Source of the DNA: an uncultured Oscillospiraceae bacterium
GTDB taxonomy: Bacteria; Bacillota; Clostridia; Oscillospirales; Oscillospiraceae
Assembly: GCA_904398675.1 (NCBI GenBank)
Contig: CAJFPI010000044.1
Span: 1-5,349, forward strand
DNA: 5,349 nt
Reading direction: 5' to 3'
Part shown: positions 1 to 5,349 of the stretch, piece after piece
Position numbering within the stretch: position 1 is the first letter of the stretch
Layout: every line of letters begins with the position of its first letter
Notes under the pieces: model-generated
Told to the model about the DNA's origin: nothing
The model's input: the letters and a program-made list of their open reading frames with translations, nothing else
Databases searched by the model: none
Made by a program: the position numbers and the translations under genes

Positions 1-2342
1 ATGTTCCGGCCCAGGGCGATCTCGCCCTGATCGGTGGCGGGGCCGTCGGCCAGGACCGTGGGGTCCTCGATCTCGCCGTTCTCATCCACCCGGCGGCCGT
101 GGACCCGGTCGCCCACGGACACGATGGGCCGCTGGTTGATGCAGGTGCCGTGGTTGGAACGGAGGAACTTGGTCAGCTTGTAGTCCTTGGTCTCCCCGCT
201 GTCATATTTCACGGTGATGGAGGTGGCGTCCACCTTGGTGACCTCGCCGTCGCCCTCGGCCAGCAGGGCCACCTCGGAATCGATGCAGATCTTGTGCTCC
301 ATGCCGGTGCCGATGATGGGGGCCTCCGGCCGCAGCAGCGGCACCGCCTGGCGCTGCATGTTGGCGCCCATCAGGGCGCGGTTGGCGTCGTCGTTGGGGA
401 GGAAGGGGATCATGGCCGTTGCGATGGAGACCATCATCCGGGGGGAGATGTCGATATAGTCCACCCGGTTGCGGTCCACCTCGATGATCTCATCCCGGTG
501 GCGGCAGGTGATGCGCTCGTTTAAGAGGCAGCCGTTCTCATCCACAGGCTCGGCAGCCTGGGCCACGATATACTGATCCTCCACATCGGCGGTCATATAG
601 GTGACGGTGTCGCTGATTTTGCCGGTCTCGTGGTCCACCGCCCGGTAGGGCGCCTCTATGAAACCGTACTCATTGATCTTGGCGTAGGTGGCAAGATAGG
701 AGATCAGGCCGATGTTGGGACCTTCCGGGGTCTCGATGGGGCACATGCGGCCGTAGTGGCTGTAGTGGACGTCGCGGACGTCCATGTTGGCCCGCTCGCG
801 GCTCAGGCCGCCGGGGCCCAGAGCGGAGAGGCGGCGCTTGTGGGTCAGCTCGGCCAGGGGGTTGGTCTGGTCCATGAACTGGCTCAGCGGGCTGGAGCCG
901 AAGAACTCCTTGATGGCCGCGGTGACAGGCCGGATGTTGATGAGGCTCTGGGGCGTGACAATATCCAGATCCTGAATGGTCATCCGCTCCCGGATCACCC
1001 GCTCCATGCGGCTGAAACCGATGCGGAACTGGTTTTGCAGCAGCTCGCCCACGCACCGCAGGCGGCGGTTGCCCAGGTGATCGATGTCGTCCTTGACGGC
1101 GAGGCCCTTGGCCAGAGCGTTCATATAGTTGATGGAGGCGAAGATATCGTCGATGATGATGTGCTTGGGCACCAGCTTGTCGTGCTGGAGGCGCAGCTGC
1201 TCCTTCAGCTCCTCCCCCTCATACTGGCCCAGCAGCTCCTGGAGCACCTCAAAGCGGACCCGCTCCTTGATGCCGCACTCGGCCTCCGGGTCGAAGTCCA
1301 CATAGCGGCCCAGATCGCACATGTGGTTGGAGAACACCTTGAGCGTGGTGCCGTCCACATCCAAAAGGAGCTCGTTGACGCCGATGGCGTCCAGCTCCGC
1401 CGCCTCGTCCCGGGTGAGCACATGCCCATCCTCGTAGAGCAGCTCCCCTGTCACCGGGTGAGCTACCGGAACAGCCAGTTTCTGGCCGGAGACCCGGGCG
1501 CGCAGCATCAGCTTTTTATTGAATTTATACCGCCCCACCATGCTCAGGTCATAGCGGCGGTGGTCGAAAAACAGGTTGTCGATCAGCACCTGGGCGCTGT
1601 CCACCGTGGGCGGCTCGCCGGGGCGCAGCTTGCGGTAGATCTCCAGCAGCGCCTCCTCATAGGTCTTGCAGGCGTCCTTCTCCATGGTGGCCACGATCCG
1701 GGGATCGTCGCCAAAGCGCTCGAGAATCTCCCCGTCGCTCTTCAGCCCCAGGGCGCGGATCAGACAGGTGATGGGGATCTTGCGGTTTTTGTCGATGCGG
1801 ACCCAGAAGATCTCCGAGGTGTCTGTCTCATACTCCAGCCAGGCGCCCCGGCCGGGGATCACCGTGCTGGTGAGCAGGGGAAGGTCCGTCTTGGGATCGA
1901 TCTCCTTGCCGTAATAGATGCCGGGGGAGCGGACGATCTGGCTGACCACCACCCGCTCGGCGCCGTTGATGATAAAGGTGCCCGCATCGGTCATCAGGGG
2001 GAAATCCCCCATGAAGATCTCCTGCTCCTTGATCTCGTCGTTCTTGTTGCGCAGACGGACATGGACCTTCAGCGGCGCGGCGTAGTTCACATCCCGGATC
2101 TTGCACTCCTCCACGTCGTATTTGGGCGGCTCGTTCATGGAGTAGTCGATAAAGCTCAGCTCCAGCGTGCCGGCGTTGTCGGTAATGGTCCCCACGTCGG
2201 CAAACACCTCGCGAAGCCCCTTCTCCAAAAACCACCGGTAGGAGCTCTTCTGCACCTCCAGGAGGTTGGGCATCTCCATGACTTCCTCATACCGGGCAAA
2301 ATTTTTCCGCACGGTATTTCCGTACCTCTTGTCCCTTGCCAT
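1..2342 (-). CDS. rpoB: RNA polymerase beta subunit RpoB, N-terminal 780 codons (3' end cut by window edge)
   Basis: Beta subunit of bacterial RNA polymerase, which forms one pincer of the cytoplasmic core enzyme and much of the active-site cleft. Reading leftward from the ATG at 2342-2340 gives 780 uninterrupted codons that run off the left edge. Firmicutes RpoB is about 1200 residues, so roughly the last third is missing. The start MARDKRYGNT and residues 111-142 (MGDFPLMTDAGTF, then NGAERVVVSQ and RSPG) are the protrusion domain. The lobe follows to about residue 350. The fork/rifampicin region is residues 480-513, beginning FFGSSPLSQFMDQ and ending LSALGPGGL. Then come CPIETPEGPNIGLI (534-547) and DDANRALMGANMQRQAVP (651-668). 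The common resistance positions (E. coli D516, H526, S531) are wild type here as D491, H501 and S506. E. coli Q510 is replaced by P485. A GAGGTG lies 4 nt before the start. rpoC is expected beyond the left edge. Identification is certain. Confidence 0.98.
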   Translation of the reverse strand, partial: MARDKRYGNTVRKNFARYEEVMEMPNLLEVQKSSYRWFLEKGLREVFADVGTITDNAGTLELSFIDYSMNEPPKYDVEECKIRDVNYAAPLKVHVRLRNKNDEIKEQEIFMGDFPLMTDAGTFIINGAERVVVSQIVRSPGIYYGKEIDPKTDLPLLTSTVIPGRGAWLEYETDTSEIFWVRIDKNRKIPITCLIRALGLKSDGEILERFGDDPRIVATMEKDACKTYEEALLEIYRKLRPGEPPTVDSAQVLIDNLFFDHRRYDLSMVGRYKFNKKLMLRARVSGQKLAVPVAHPVTGELLYEDGHVLTRDEAAELDAIGVNELLLDVDGTTLKVFSNHMCDLGRYVDFDPEAECGIKERVRFEVLQELLGQYEGEELKEQLRLQHDKLVPKHIIIDDIFASINYMNALAKGLAVKDDIDHLGNRRLRCVGELLQNQFRIGFSRMERVIRERMTIQDLDIVTPQSLINIRPVTAAIKEFFGSSPLSQFMDQTNPLAELTHKRRLSALGPGGLSRERANMDVRDVHYSHYGRMCPIETPEGPNIGLISYLATYAKINEYGFIEAPYRAVDHETGKISDTVTYMTADVEDQYIVAQAAEPVDENGCLLNERITCRHRDEIIEVDRNRVDYIDISPRMMVSIATAMIPFLPNDDANRALMGANMQRQAVPLLRPEAPIIGTGMEHKICIDSEVALLAEGDGEVTKVDATSITVKYDSGETKDYKLTKFLRSNHGTCINQRPIVSVGDRVHGRRVDENGEIEDPTVLADGPATDQGEIALGRN

Positions 2343-2346
2343 TGAA

Positions 2347-2352
2347 CACCTC
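2347..2352 (-). promoter_or_regulatory. Ribosome binding site of rpoB
   Basis: On the minus strand GAGGTG sits 4 nt upstream of the ATG at 2342-2340. It matches the end of the anti-Shine-Dalgarno complement and supports this start, where the protein begins MARDKRYGNT, a normal Firmicutes RpoB N-terminus. Confidence 0.7.
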
Positions 2353-2374
2353 ATCTGCCTTTCGTTCAAGATTC

Positions 2375-2389
2375 CGGCGCGCCGCGCCG
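2375..2389 (-). other. GC-only hairpin in the rpoB leader upstream of the ribosome binding site
   Basis: CGGCGC and GCGCCG form a perfect 6-bp GC stem around a 3-nt loop, ending 22 nt before the GAGGTG of rpoB. Flanking TCCGG and CCGGA (roughly 2374-2396) offer a competing longer pairing. There is no U-tract, so termination is unlikely. An effect on translation or RNA stability is only a possibility, and the G/C-rich base composition makes small stems of this kind common. Confidence 0.35.
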
Positions 2390-2491
2390 CCTTCCGGACG
2401 CCATCGCCAGGCGGATTATGATACGCTTGGGTCTGTTGTTATATTTCCAGGCAAAACCCTTGCGTTCCCTTAGAGAATGTGCTACACTTCT

Positions 2492-2521
2492 GATAGTGGG
2501 GTTGAAGGCATTTCCCCTATC
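2492..2521 (-). other. Stem-loop at the 5' end of the rpoB leader RNA
   Basis: In the transcript sense GATAGGGG (2521-2514) pairs with CCCC and CTATC (2501-2492). This gives 9 base-paired positions at most, with one bulged A and a 12-nt loop. It begins about 12 nt after the predicted transcription start. No U-tract follows, so it is not an intrinsic terminator. It may stabilise the 5' end or be part of a control element. It does not resemble the L10(L12)-binding leader known from rplJL transcripts as far as I can tell by eye. Confidence 0.45.
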
Positions 2522-2539
2522 TCCAAACATAAGTGCCTT

Positions 2540-2568
2540 ATGATACCATATTTCCGCAGAGAAGTCAA
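2540..2568 (-). promoter_or_regulatory. Sigma-A promoter of rpoB
   Basis: Read on the minus strand, the -35 is TTGACT (2568-2563) and the -10 is TATCAT (2545-2540), separated by exactly 17 nt. The -10 is preceded by TGG, giving an extended -10 (TGN). An A6 tract directly upstream of the -35 (2572-2577) and further A-rich sequence near 2600-2613 could act as UP elements. Transcription would begin near 2533-2534, leaving a leader of about 190 nt before the rpoB ATG. A strong promoter is expected for an RNA polymerase subunit gene lacking rplJ-rplL just upstream. The match is seen directly; activity is inferred. Confidence 0.8.
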
Positions 2569-2679
2569 CCGTTTTTTGGCAGATGGACATGATCCGTCTG
2601 CTTTTTTCTTTTTCTGCCGCTGTATTCTCCATTTCCCGGCAAAAAGAAAACAGTAATTCGATATTACCGAACAATCTGG

Positions 2680-2708
2680 TTGACGGCGCAGGCCAGGTGT
2701 GATACGCT
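2680..2708 (+). promoter_or_regulatory. Probable sigma-A promoter of the xdhC-iclR operon
   Basis: The -35 TTGACG (2680-2685) matches consensus at 5 of 6 positions. It is 17 nt from a weak -10, TACGCT (2703-2708), which matches only 3 of 6 but carries an extended TGA directly upstream (2700-2702). Transcription would start near 2715, giving a leader of about 65 nt to the ATG at 2780. The -10 is the left arm of the inverted repeat at 2701-2722, which suggests repression. The poor -10 is the main weakness of this call. Confidence 0.55.
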
Positions 2709-2722
2709 AAAAACAGCGTATC
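2701..2722. promoter_or_regulatory. Perfect 8+8 bp inverted repeat, probable operator over the xdhC promoter
   Basis: GATACGCT (2701-2708) and its exact reverse complement AGCGTATC (2715-2722) are separated by aaaaac. The left arm contains the proposed -10 and the right arm covers the predicted transcription start, the usual place for a repressor. The transcript would begin at or inside the right arm, so an RNA hairpin is less likely than a protein site. The IclR-type protein encoded two genes downstream is the obvious candidate ligand, since IclR-family dimers commonly bind palindromes in their own operon promoters. That link is inferred. Confidence 0.55.
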
Positions 2723-2765
2723 CTATCTCCGCATTGCAACAGCAGAATAATCTGATCAAATGAAT

Positions 2766-2770
2766 GGAGG
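2766..2770 (+). promoter_or_regulatory. Ribosome binding site of the XdhC-family gene
   Basis: GGAGG lies 9 nt before the ATG at 2780 and fixes that start. The shorter overlapping frames that begin at 2760 and 2764 in other registers have no comparable site. Confidence 0.8.
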
Positions 2771-2779
2771 CATCGCCTT

Positions 2780-3769
2780 ATGGAATCTGTTCTGTCCCCC
2801 CTGTACCACCATCTGGCAGAAGGCGAGTGCGCCGTGCTCTGCCGGGTCATCACCTCCGACGGCTCCGCCCCCCGGGGCGCCGGGGCCCAGATGGCCGTCT
2901 TCACCGACGGCTCCTCCTGCGGTACTGTGGGCGGCGGCGCGGTAGAGCTGCACACGATCCGTTACGCCGGCGAGGTGCTGCAAAGCGGCGTTTCCCGGCT
3001 CCACGACTTCCGTCTGGCGCCCAACAGCAAGCAGGATATCGGGATGATCTGCGGCGGCGACGTCACCGTTTACCTCCAGCATCTCACCCCCCAGGACGCC
3101 CCCCTGCTCCGCTCGGCCCTGGACGCCATGGCCGATCCCTCCGCCCCGGCCTGGCTCTCCACCGCCATCTGGGACGGCGGAAAGCGCTGGGAGATGGAGG
3201 TGGTGCGCCAGGGGGATCCCGCGCTGTTTCAGGGCGCGCCGGTTTTCCTGGCCGGCGATCCCATCCGCTATGCCGAGCCCCTGGTGCGGCCCGGCCGGGT
3301 CTTTCTTTTCGGCGGCGGGCATGTGGGCGCCGCGCTGACGCCGGTGCTCCGCATGACAGGGTTCCGGGTAACGGTGTACGACGACCGGCCGGAGATTGCC
3401 CGCCGGGAGGATTTCCCCGACGCCGAGGAGGTCATCTGCGCCGGATACGGCGAGGTCTCCTCCCGCGTGTCCGTCGGCCCCTATGATTATGCCGTTATCA
3501 TGACCCACGGCCACCAGGGGGACTACACCGTGCTGGAGCAGATCCTCCGCACCAGGGCCACCTATATCGGCTGCATCGGCAGCAAGCGCAAGGTGGCCGC
3601 CACCCGCCAGCGCCTGCTGGACGCCGGGTTCTCTCCGGAGGAGGTGGACCGGGTCCATTCCCCCATCGGCCTTCCCATCGGCGCAGAGACGCCGGCGGAG
3701 ATCGCCGTGTCCGTGGCGGCGGAGATGATCGCCCACCGTGCCGCCCTGGAGGGACACCGCCATGTCTGA
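2780..3769 (+). CDS. XdhC/CoxI-family molybdenum hydroxylase maturation protein
   Basis: A 329-residue cytoplasmic protein of the XdhC/CoxI family. Members bind molybdenum cofactor and help sulfurate and insert it into xanthine dehydrogenase-type molybdenum hydroxylases; they are not catalytic subunits of the enzyme. The N-terminal XdhC_CoxI domain shows GSAPRGAGAQM (28-38), GTVGGGAVE (48-56) and CGGDVTVYL (91-99); C91 is the family's conserved cysteine. The C-terminal Rossmann domain shows VFLFGGGHVG (174-183) with the nucleotide-binding glycines, TVYDDRP (198-204), MTHGHQGD (241-248), YIGCIGSKRK (262-271) and HSPIGLPIGAETPAEIAVS (293-311). All blocks are intact and the length suits a two-domain member. 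GGAGG lies 9 nt before the ATG. It is the first gene of an operon and overlaps the regulator gene by 8 nt. No hydroxylase subunit gene lies nearby, so its client is unknown; xanthine or another purine hydroxylase, possibly selenium-dependent, is the usual guess. Confidence 0.93.
   Translation: MESVLSPLYHHLAEGECAVLCRVITSDGSAPRGAGAQMAVFTDGSSCGTVGGGAVELHTIRYAGEVLQSGVSRLHDFRLAPNSKQDIGMICGGDVTVYLQHLTPQDAPLLRSALDAMADPSAPAWLSTAIWDGGKRWEMEVVRQGDPALFQGAPVFLAGDPIRYAEPLVRPGRVFLFGGGHVGAALTPVLRMTGFRVTVYDDRPEIARREDFPDAEEVICAGYGEVSSRVSVGPYDYAVIMTHGHQGDYTVLEQILRTRATYIGCIGSKRKVAATRQRLLDAGFSPEEVDRVHSPIGLPIGAETPAEIAVSVAAEMIAHRAALEGHRHV
3748..3753 (+). promoter_or_regulatory. Ribosome binding site of the IclR-family gene
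   Basis: GGAGGG inside the last codons of the XdhC-family gene lies 8 nt before the ATG at 3762. This decides against the upstream in-frame GTG at 3738, which would place the start before this site and add eight residues unlike the family. Confidence 0.8.
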
Positions 3770-4547
3770 TGCGTCCGGCCGGTGTATCCACTCGGTGGTG
3801 AAGGCCATGGCTGTGCTGGACTGCCTGGCTGCCCACCGCCGCCCCATGTCCCTGGGGGAGCTGGCCGCGGCGCTGGACGCGCCGAAGGCCTCGGTCCACG
3901 GGCTGCTGGCCTCCCTTCGGCAGAACGGCGTCGTGGAGCAGAGCACCTCTGACGGAAAATACCGCCTGGGCATCCGCCTGTTTGAATATGGTTGCATTGT
4001 CAGCAGCTCCTGGGACGTCGTGGGCTGCAGCCGGGAGCAGATGCACCACATCGCCCTGCAGTCAGAGGACTCTGTGATCCTCTCCACGCTGGAGGGAGAC
4101 AGCGCCCTGACCATAGAGACAGCGGCGGCCGCCGGCTCCTTTCGGGTGGTCTCGGAAAAGGGGGACCACATGCCCCTCCACTGCACCTCTCAGGGAAAGC
4201 TTTTGGCAGCCTATCTCCCTGCCGGAGAGCGGCGGATCCTTCTGCAGCGGCTGCACTTTACCAGCTACACCCCCCACACCATTGCCGCGCCGGAGGCGCT
4301 GGAGCAGGAGCTGGACGCCATCCGTGACCGGGGCTACGCCACAGAGGACGGCGAGTACCGTATCGGCCTGCGGGGCGTTTCCGCCCCCATCCGGGACGTC
4401 TCCGGCCGGGTCTGCGCGGCTCTTGGCGTGGTGGGAATGTTCCGACGCGTCCAATCAGAAGAATTTGAGCGCGCCAGGGATCTGGTGGTGGCTGCTGCCC
4501 AGGAGATCTCCTACGCCATGGGCAGCCGGAGCGCCGGGAGAGACTGA
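3762..4547 (+). CDS. IclR-family transcriptional regulator
   Basis: A 261-residue DNA-binding regulator. Residues about 8-70 form the winged helix-turn-helix: IHSVVKAMAVLDCLA, then MSLGELAAALDAPKASVHGLLASL as the helix-turn-helix, and a wing ending DGKYRLG (64-70). Residues about 80-255 form the IclR effector-binding domain, with MPLHCTSQGKLLAAYLP (137-153), the GYATEDGEYRIGLRGVSAPI block (191-210) and AALGVVGMF (219-227). Length and both domains match the family (about 250-280). I chose the ATG at 3762 because GGAGGG precedes it by 8 nt. It overlaps the stop of the XdhC-family gene by 8 nt, so the two are surely co-transcribed and probably translationally coupled. IclR proteins act as repressors or activators responding to small metabolites; AllR of purine/allantoin catabolism is one member. 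A role in regulating this operon, and molybdenum-hydroxylase or purine genes elsewhere, is inferred; the effector is unknown. Confidence 0.94.
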   Translation: MSDASGRCIHSVVKAMAVLDCLAAHRRPMSLGELAAALDAPKASVHGLLASLRQNGVVEQSTSDGKYRLGIRLFEYGCIVSSSWDVVGCSREQMHHIALQSEDSVILSTLEGDSALTIETAAAAGSFRVVSEKGDHMPLHCTSQGKLLAAYLPAGERRILLQRLHFTSYTPHTIAAPEALEQELDAIRDRGYATEDGEYRIGLRGVSAPIRDVSGRVCAALGVVGMFRRVQSEEFERARDLVVAAAQEISYAMGSRSAGRD

Positions 4548-4566
4548 CCCCCGGCAAGGAAACATA

Positions 4567-4600
4567 AGAGGACCGGTCCGCTGCGGCGGATCGGTCCTCT
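4567..4600. terminator. Hairpin between convergent genes, probable bidirectional terminator
   Basis: Fifteen base pairs (4567-4581 with 4586-4600, one G-U on the plus-strand transcript) close a 4-nt loop, tgcg. CATA at 4563-4566 can pair with TATG at 4604-4607 after a 3-nt bulge. It lies 19 nt after the IclR-family stop and 45 nt beyond the stop of the convergent membrane-protein gene, where a shared terminator is expected. Neither side has a clean U-tract (GCTTATGCC to the right, TATGTTTCC to the left), so efficiency is uncertain. Confidence 0.7.
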
Positions 4601-4645
4601 GCTTATGCCTCAATATGCTTTTCGGTGGAAAAAACGGCGGCCGCG

Positions 4646-5349
4646 CTATTCTTCCGTCTCCGCCGGCGCCGCGCCGCCCTCCTCCGGGTGTTCTTCCACC
4701 ACCTCCGGGATGAACCGGCGGGCAAAGCGCCCCTTCCCCCTGCTCTTTACATAGAAAAACCCTACGGTGGAAAAAACGACGGCGCCGACAAAGTTCACAA
4801 ACAGGTCCTCCATGGTGTCATGAAGGCCCACGTCCACATAGCCGCCCAGGCCCAGCGCCTGCTCCGTTCCGTCAGAATGGACGATGATGACGTCGGTGAT
4901 ATCCGTCACCGGCACCGGCGTGTTGGTCATGGCAGGGTCCAGCATCACAGAGCTGAAAGCCGTGATGACCGTATCCTTCTGGCTGTCCTTCAAAAACAGC
5001 TGGTCCATGCCGTATTCCCCAAACTCCCACAGCACGCCGATGGTCATGGAAAAGCAGAAGGCCGTCACCGCCATGAAAAAGGGCGACAGGCGGATAGAAA
5101 AGCGGTCCTGGCGGTTCAGCAGATCCACCAGGGAGAAACCGATTGCCGCGCACAGGAAACCGTTCATGGTGTGGAGCATGGTGTCCCAATAGGGAAACTT
5201 CACATAGTAGGCCCGGATCTCACCCAAAATCTCCGCCGCAAAGATGAAAAGAAGAATGATGATCTCCAGCGTGTCCGGCAGGTCCACCCGCAGCTGCCGC
5301 TCCACAAGGGCCGGCAGGGTGAAAAGCACCAGCGTCAAAACACACAGGA
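4646..5349 (-). CDS. Multi-pass membrane protein of unknown function (5' end cut by window edge)
   Basis: The frame is open from the right edge to the TAG at 4648-4646, leaving 233 visible residues. A TTG at 5338 is an in-frame codon, not a convincing start: it lies within a hydrophobic stretch that continues upstream (LCVLTLVLFTLPAL), so the true start is beyond 5349. Hydrophobic segments in order are that one, LEIIILLFIFAAEILGEI, a segment around LHTMNGFLCAAIGFSLVDLL, one around FFMAVTAFCFSMTIGVLWEF, and after a hydrophilic loop of about 70 residues, FVNFVGAVVFSTVGFFYV. A basic stretch (KSRGKGRFARRF) and an acidic tail rich in E, P and A follow. Charged or aromatic residues near the membrane (WDTMLHT, WEFGEY, DTMEDL) recall the YjdF/DUF2238 group of predicted inner-membrane proteins, but that is a tentative match from memory. 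No enzyme motif is recognised. It is convergent with the IclR-family gene and probably unrelated to it. Confidence 0.82.
   Translation of the reverse strand, partial: LCVLTLVLFTLPALVERQLRVDLPDTLEIIILLFIFAAEILGEIRAYYVKFPYWDTMLHTMNGFLCAAIGFSLVDLLNRQDRFSIRLSPFFMAVTAFCFSMTIGVLWEFGEYGMDQLFLKDSQKDTVITAFSSVMLDPAMTNTPVPVTDITDVIIVHSDGTEQALGLGGYVDVGLHDTMEDLFVNFVGAVVFSTVGFFYVKSRGKGRFARRFIPEVVEEHPEEGGAAPAETEE

Larger units (their letters stand above)
2343..2779. other. Divergent intergenic regulatory region between rpoB and the xdhC-iclR operon
   Basis: This 437-nt stretch has no convincing gene. It holds, from left to right, the rpoB leader (about 2343-2533), the rpoB promoter (2540-2568, minus), an A/T-rich stretch of about 110 nt with A- and T-tracts (for example T runs at 2571-2577 and 2601-2613), a short imperfect inverted repeat at 2651-2669 (CAGTAAT and ATTACCG around TCGAT), the plus-strand promoter (2680-2708) and an operator-like palindrome (2701-2722). 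It is visibly richer in A/T than the flanking genes. A 102-codon minus-strand reading frame at 2366-2674 runs straight through the rpoB promoter, has no recognisable family and is treated as chance. Confidence 0.75.

Noticed and set aside
99..524. 141- and 90-codon plus-strand open frames over the rpoB coding region
   Set aside because: Shadow frames opposite conserved RpoB sequence, with no ribosome binding site or recognisable protein features.
630..2345. 571-codon plus-strand open frame
   Set aside because: It is antisense to rpoB, whose minus-strand frame is unmistakable through 780 codons. The plus-strand protein is an A/L/V/G/D/H-rich low-complexity product with no family motifs, as expected from a GC-rich shadow frame.
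2374..2396. Transcription attenuator in the rpoB leader
   Set aside because: The GC hairpin is not followed by a U-tract in the transcript (GGAAUCUUG follows), so intrinsic termination is unlikely.
2418..2423. Second rpoB -10 (TATCAT on the minus strand)
   Set aside because: No -35-like hexamer lies 16-18 nt upstream and there is no TGN extension.
2366..2674. 102-codon minus-strand frame in the intergenic region as a gene
   Set aside because: It runs across the strong rpoB promoter (2540-2568), has no ribosome binding site at its first ATG and no recognisable family. Only its last 54 codons could be transcribed from that promoter.
3738..3761. Upstream GTG as start of the IclR-family gene
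   Set aside because: The GGAGGG at 3748-3753 would lie inside the gene. The ATG at 3762 has ideal spacing from it and gives a normal family N-terminus.
2756..4186. 476-codon minus-strand open frame antisense to the xdhC-iclR operon
   Set aside because: The plus-strand proteins carry full family motifs and good ribosome binding sites. The antisense frame has none and spans two genes plus their junction.
5336..5338. TTG as the start of the membrane protein
   Set aside because: The frame continues upstream to the window edge with hydrophobic residues, and no ribosome binding site precedes the TTG. The gene is truncated by the window.

Overview
The window looks like a chromosomal segment of a GC-rich Gram-positive anaerobe of the Clostridia, most likely an Oscillospiraceae-type gut bacterium. 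This is inferred from the Firmicutes-type RpoB sequence, strong Shine-Dalgarno sites, an XdhC-family protein typical of anaerobic purine/molybdenum-hydroxylase metabolism, and strongly G/C-ending codons. The genus cannot be fixed by eye.

Layout. Positions 1-2342 (minus strand) hold the first 780 codons of rpoB, the RNA polymerase beta subunit; the gene runs off the left edge. Positions 2343-2779 are a divergent regulatory region. On the minus strand it carries a near-consensus sigma-A promoter for rpoB (TTGACT, 17 nt, TATCAT with an extended -10) followed by a roughly 190-nt leader with hairpins. On the plus strand it carries a likely promoter for the rightward operon, whose -10 lies in an 8+8 bp inverted repeat that looks like an operator. 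Positions 2780-4547 (plus strand) hold a two-gene operon: an XdhC/CoxI-family molybdenum-hydroxylase maturation protein and an IclR-family transcription regulator, overlapping by 8 nt. A 15-bp GC-rich hairpin at 4567-4600 separates this operon from a convergent, edge-truncated gene for a multi-pass membrane protein (4646-5349, minus).

How the genes work together. rpoB is core transcription machinery and is functionally unrelated to its neighbours. It is not preceded here by rplJ-rplL, so it seems to start its own transcript. The XdhC and IclR proteins are translationally coupled; the simplest reading is that the regulator controls its own operon, and perhaps molybdenum-hydroxylase genes elsewhere, through the palindrome at 2701-2722. 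No molybdenum hydroxylase structural genes lie in the window.

No mobile element, CRISPR array, tRNA or rRNA was seen. Nothing here is convincingly a new system. The points most worth a second look are the operator-like palindrome, the stand-alone rpoB promoter and leader, and a proline in the rifampicin-binding region of RpoB.
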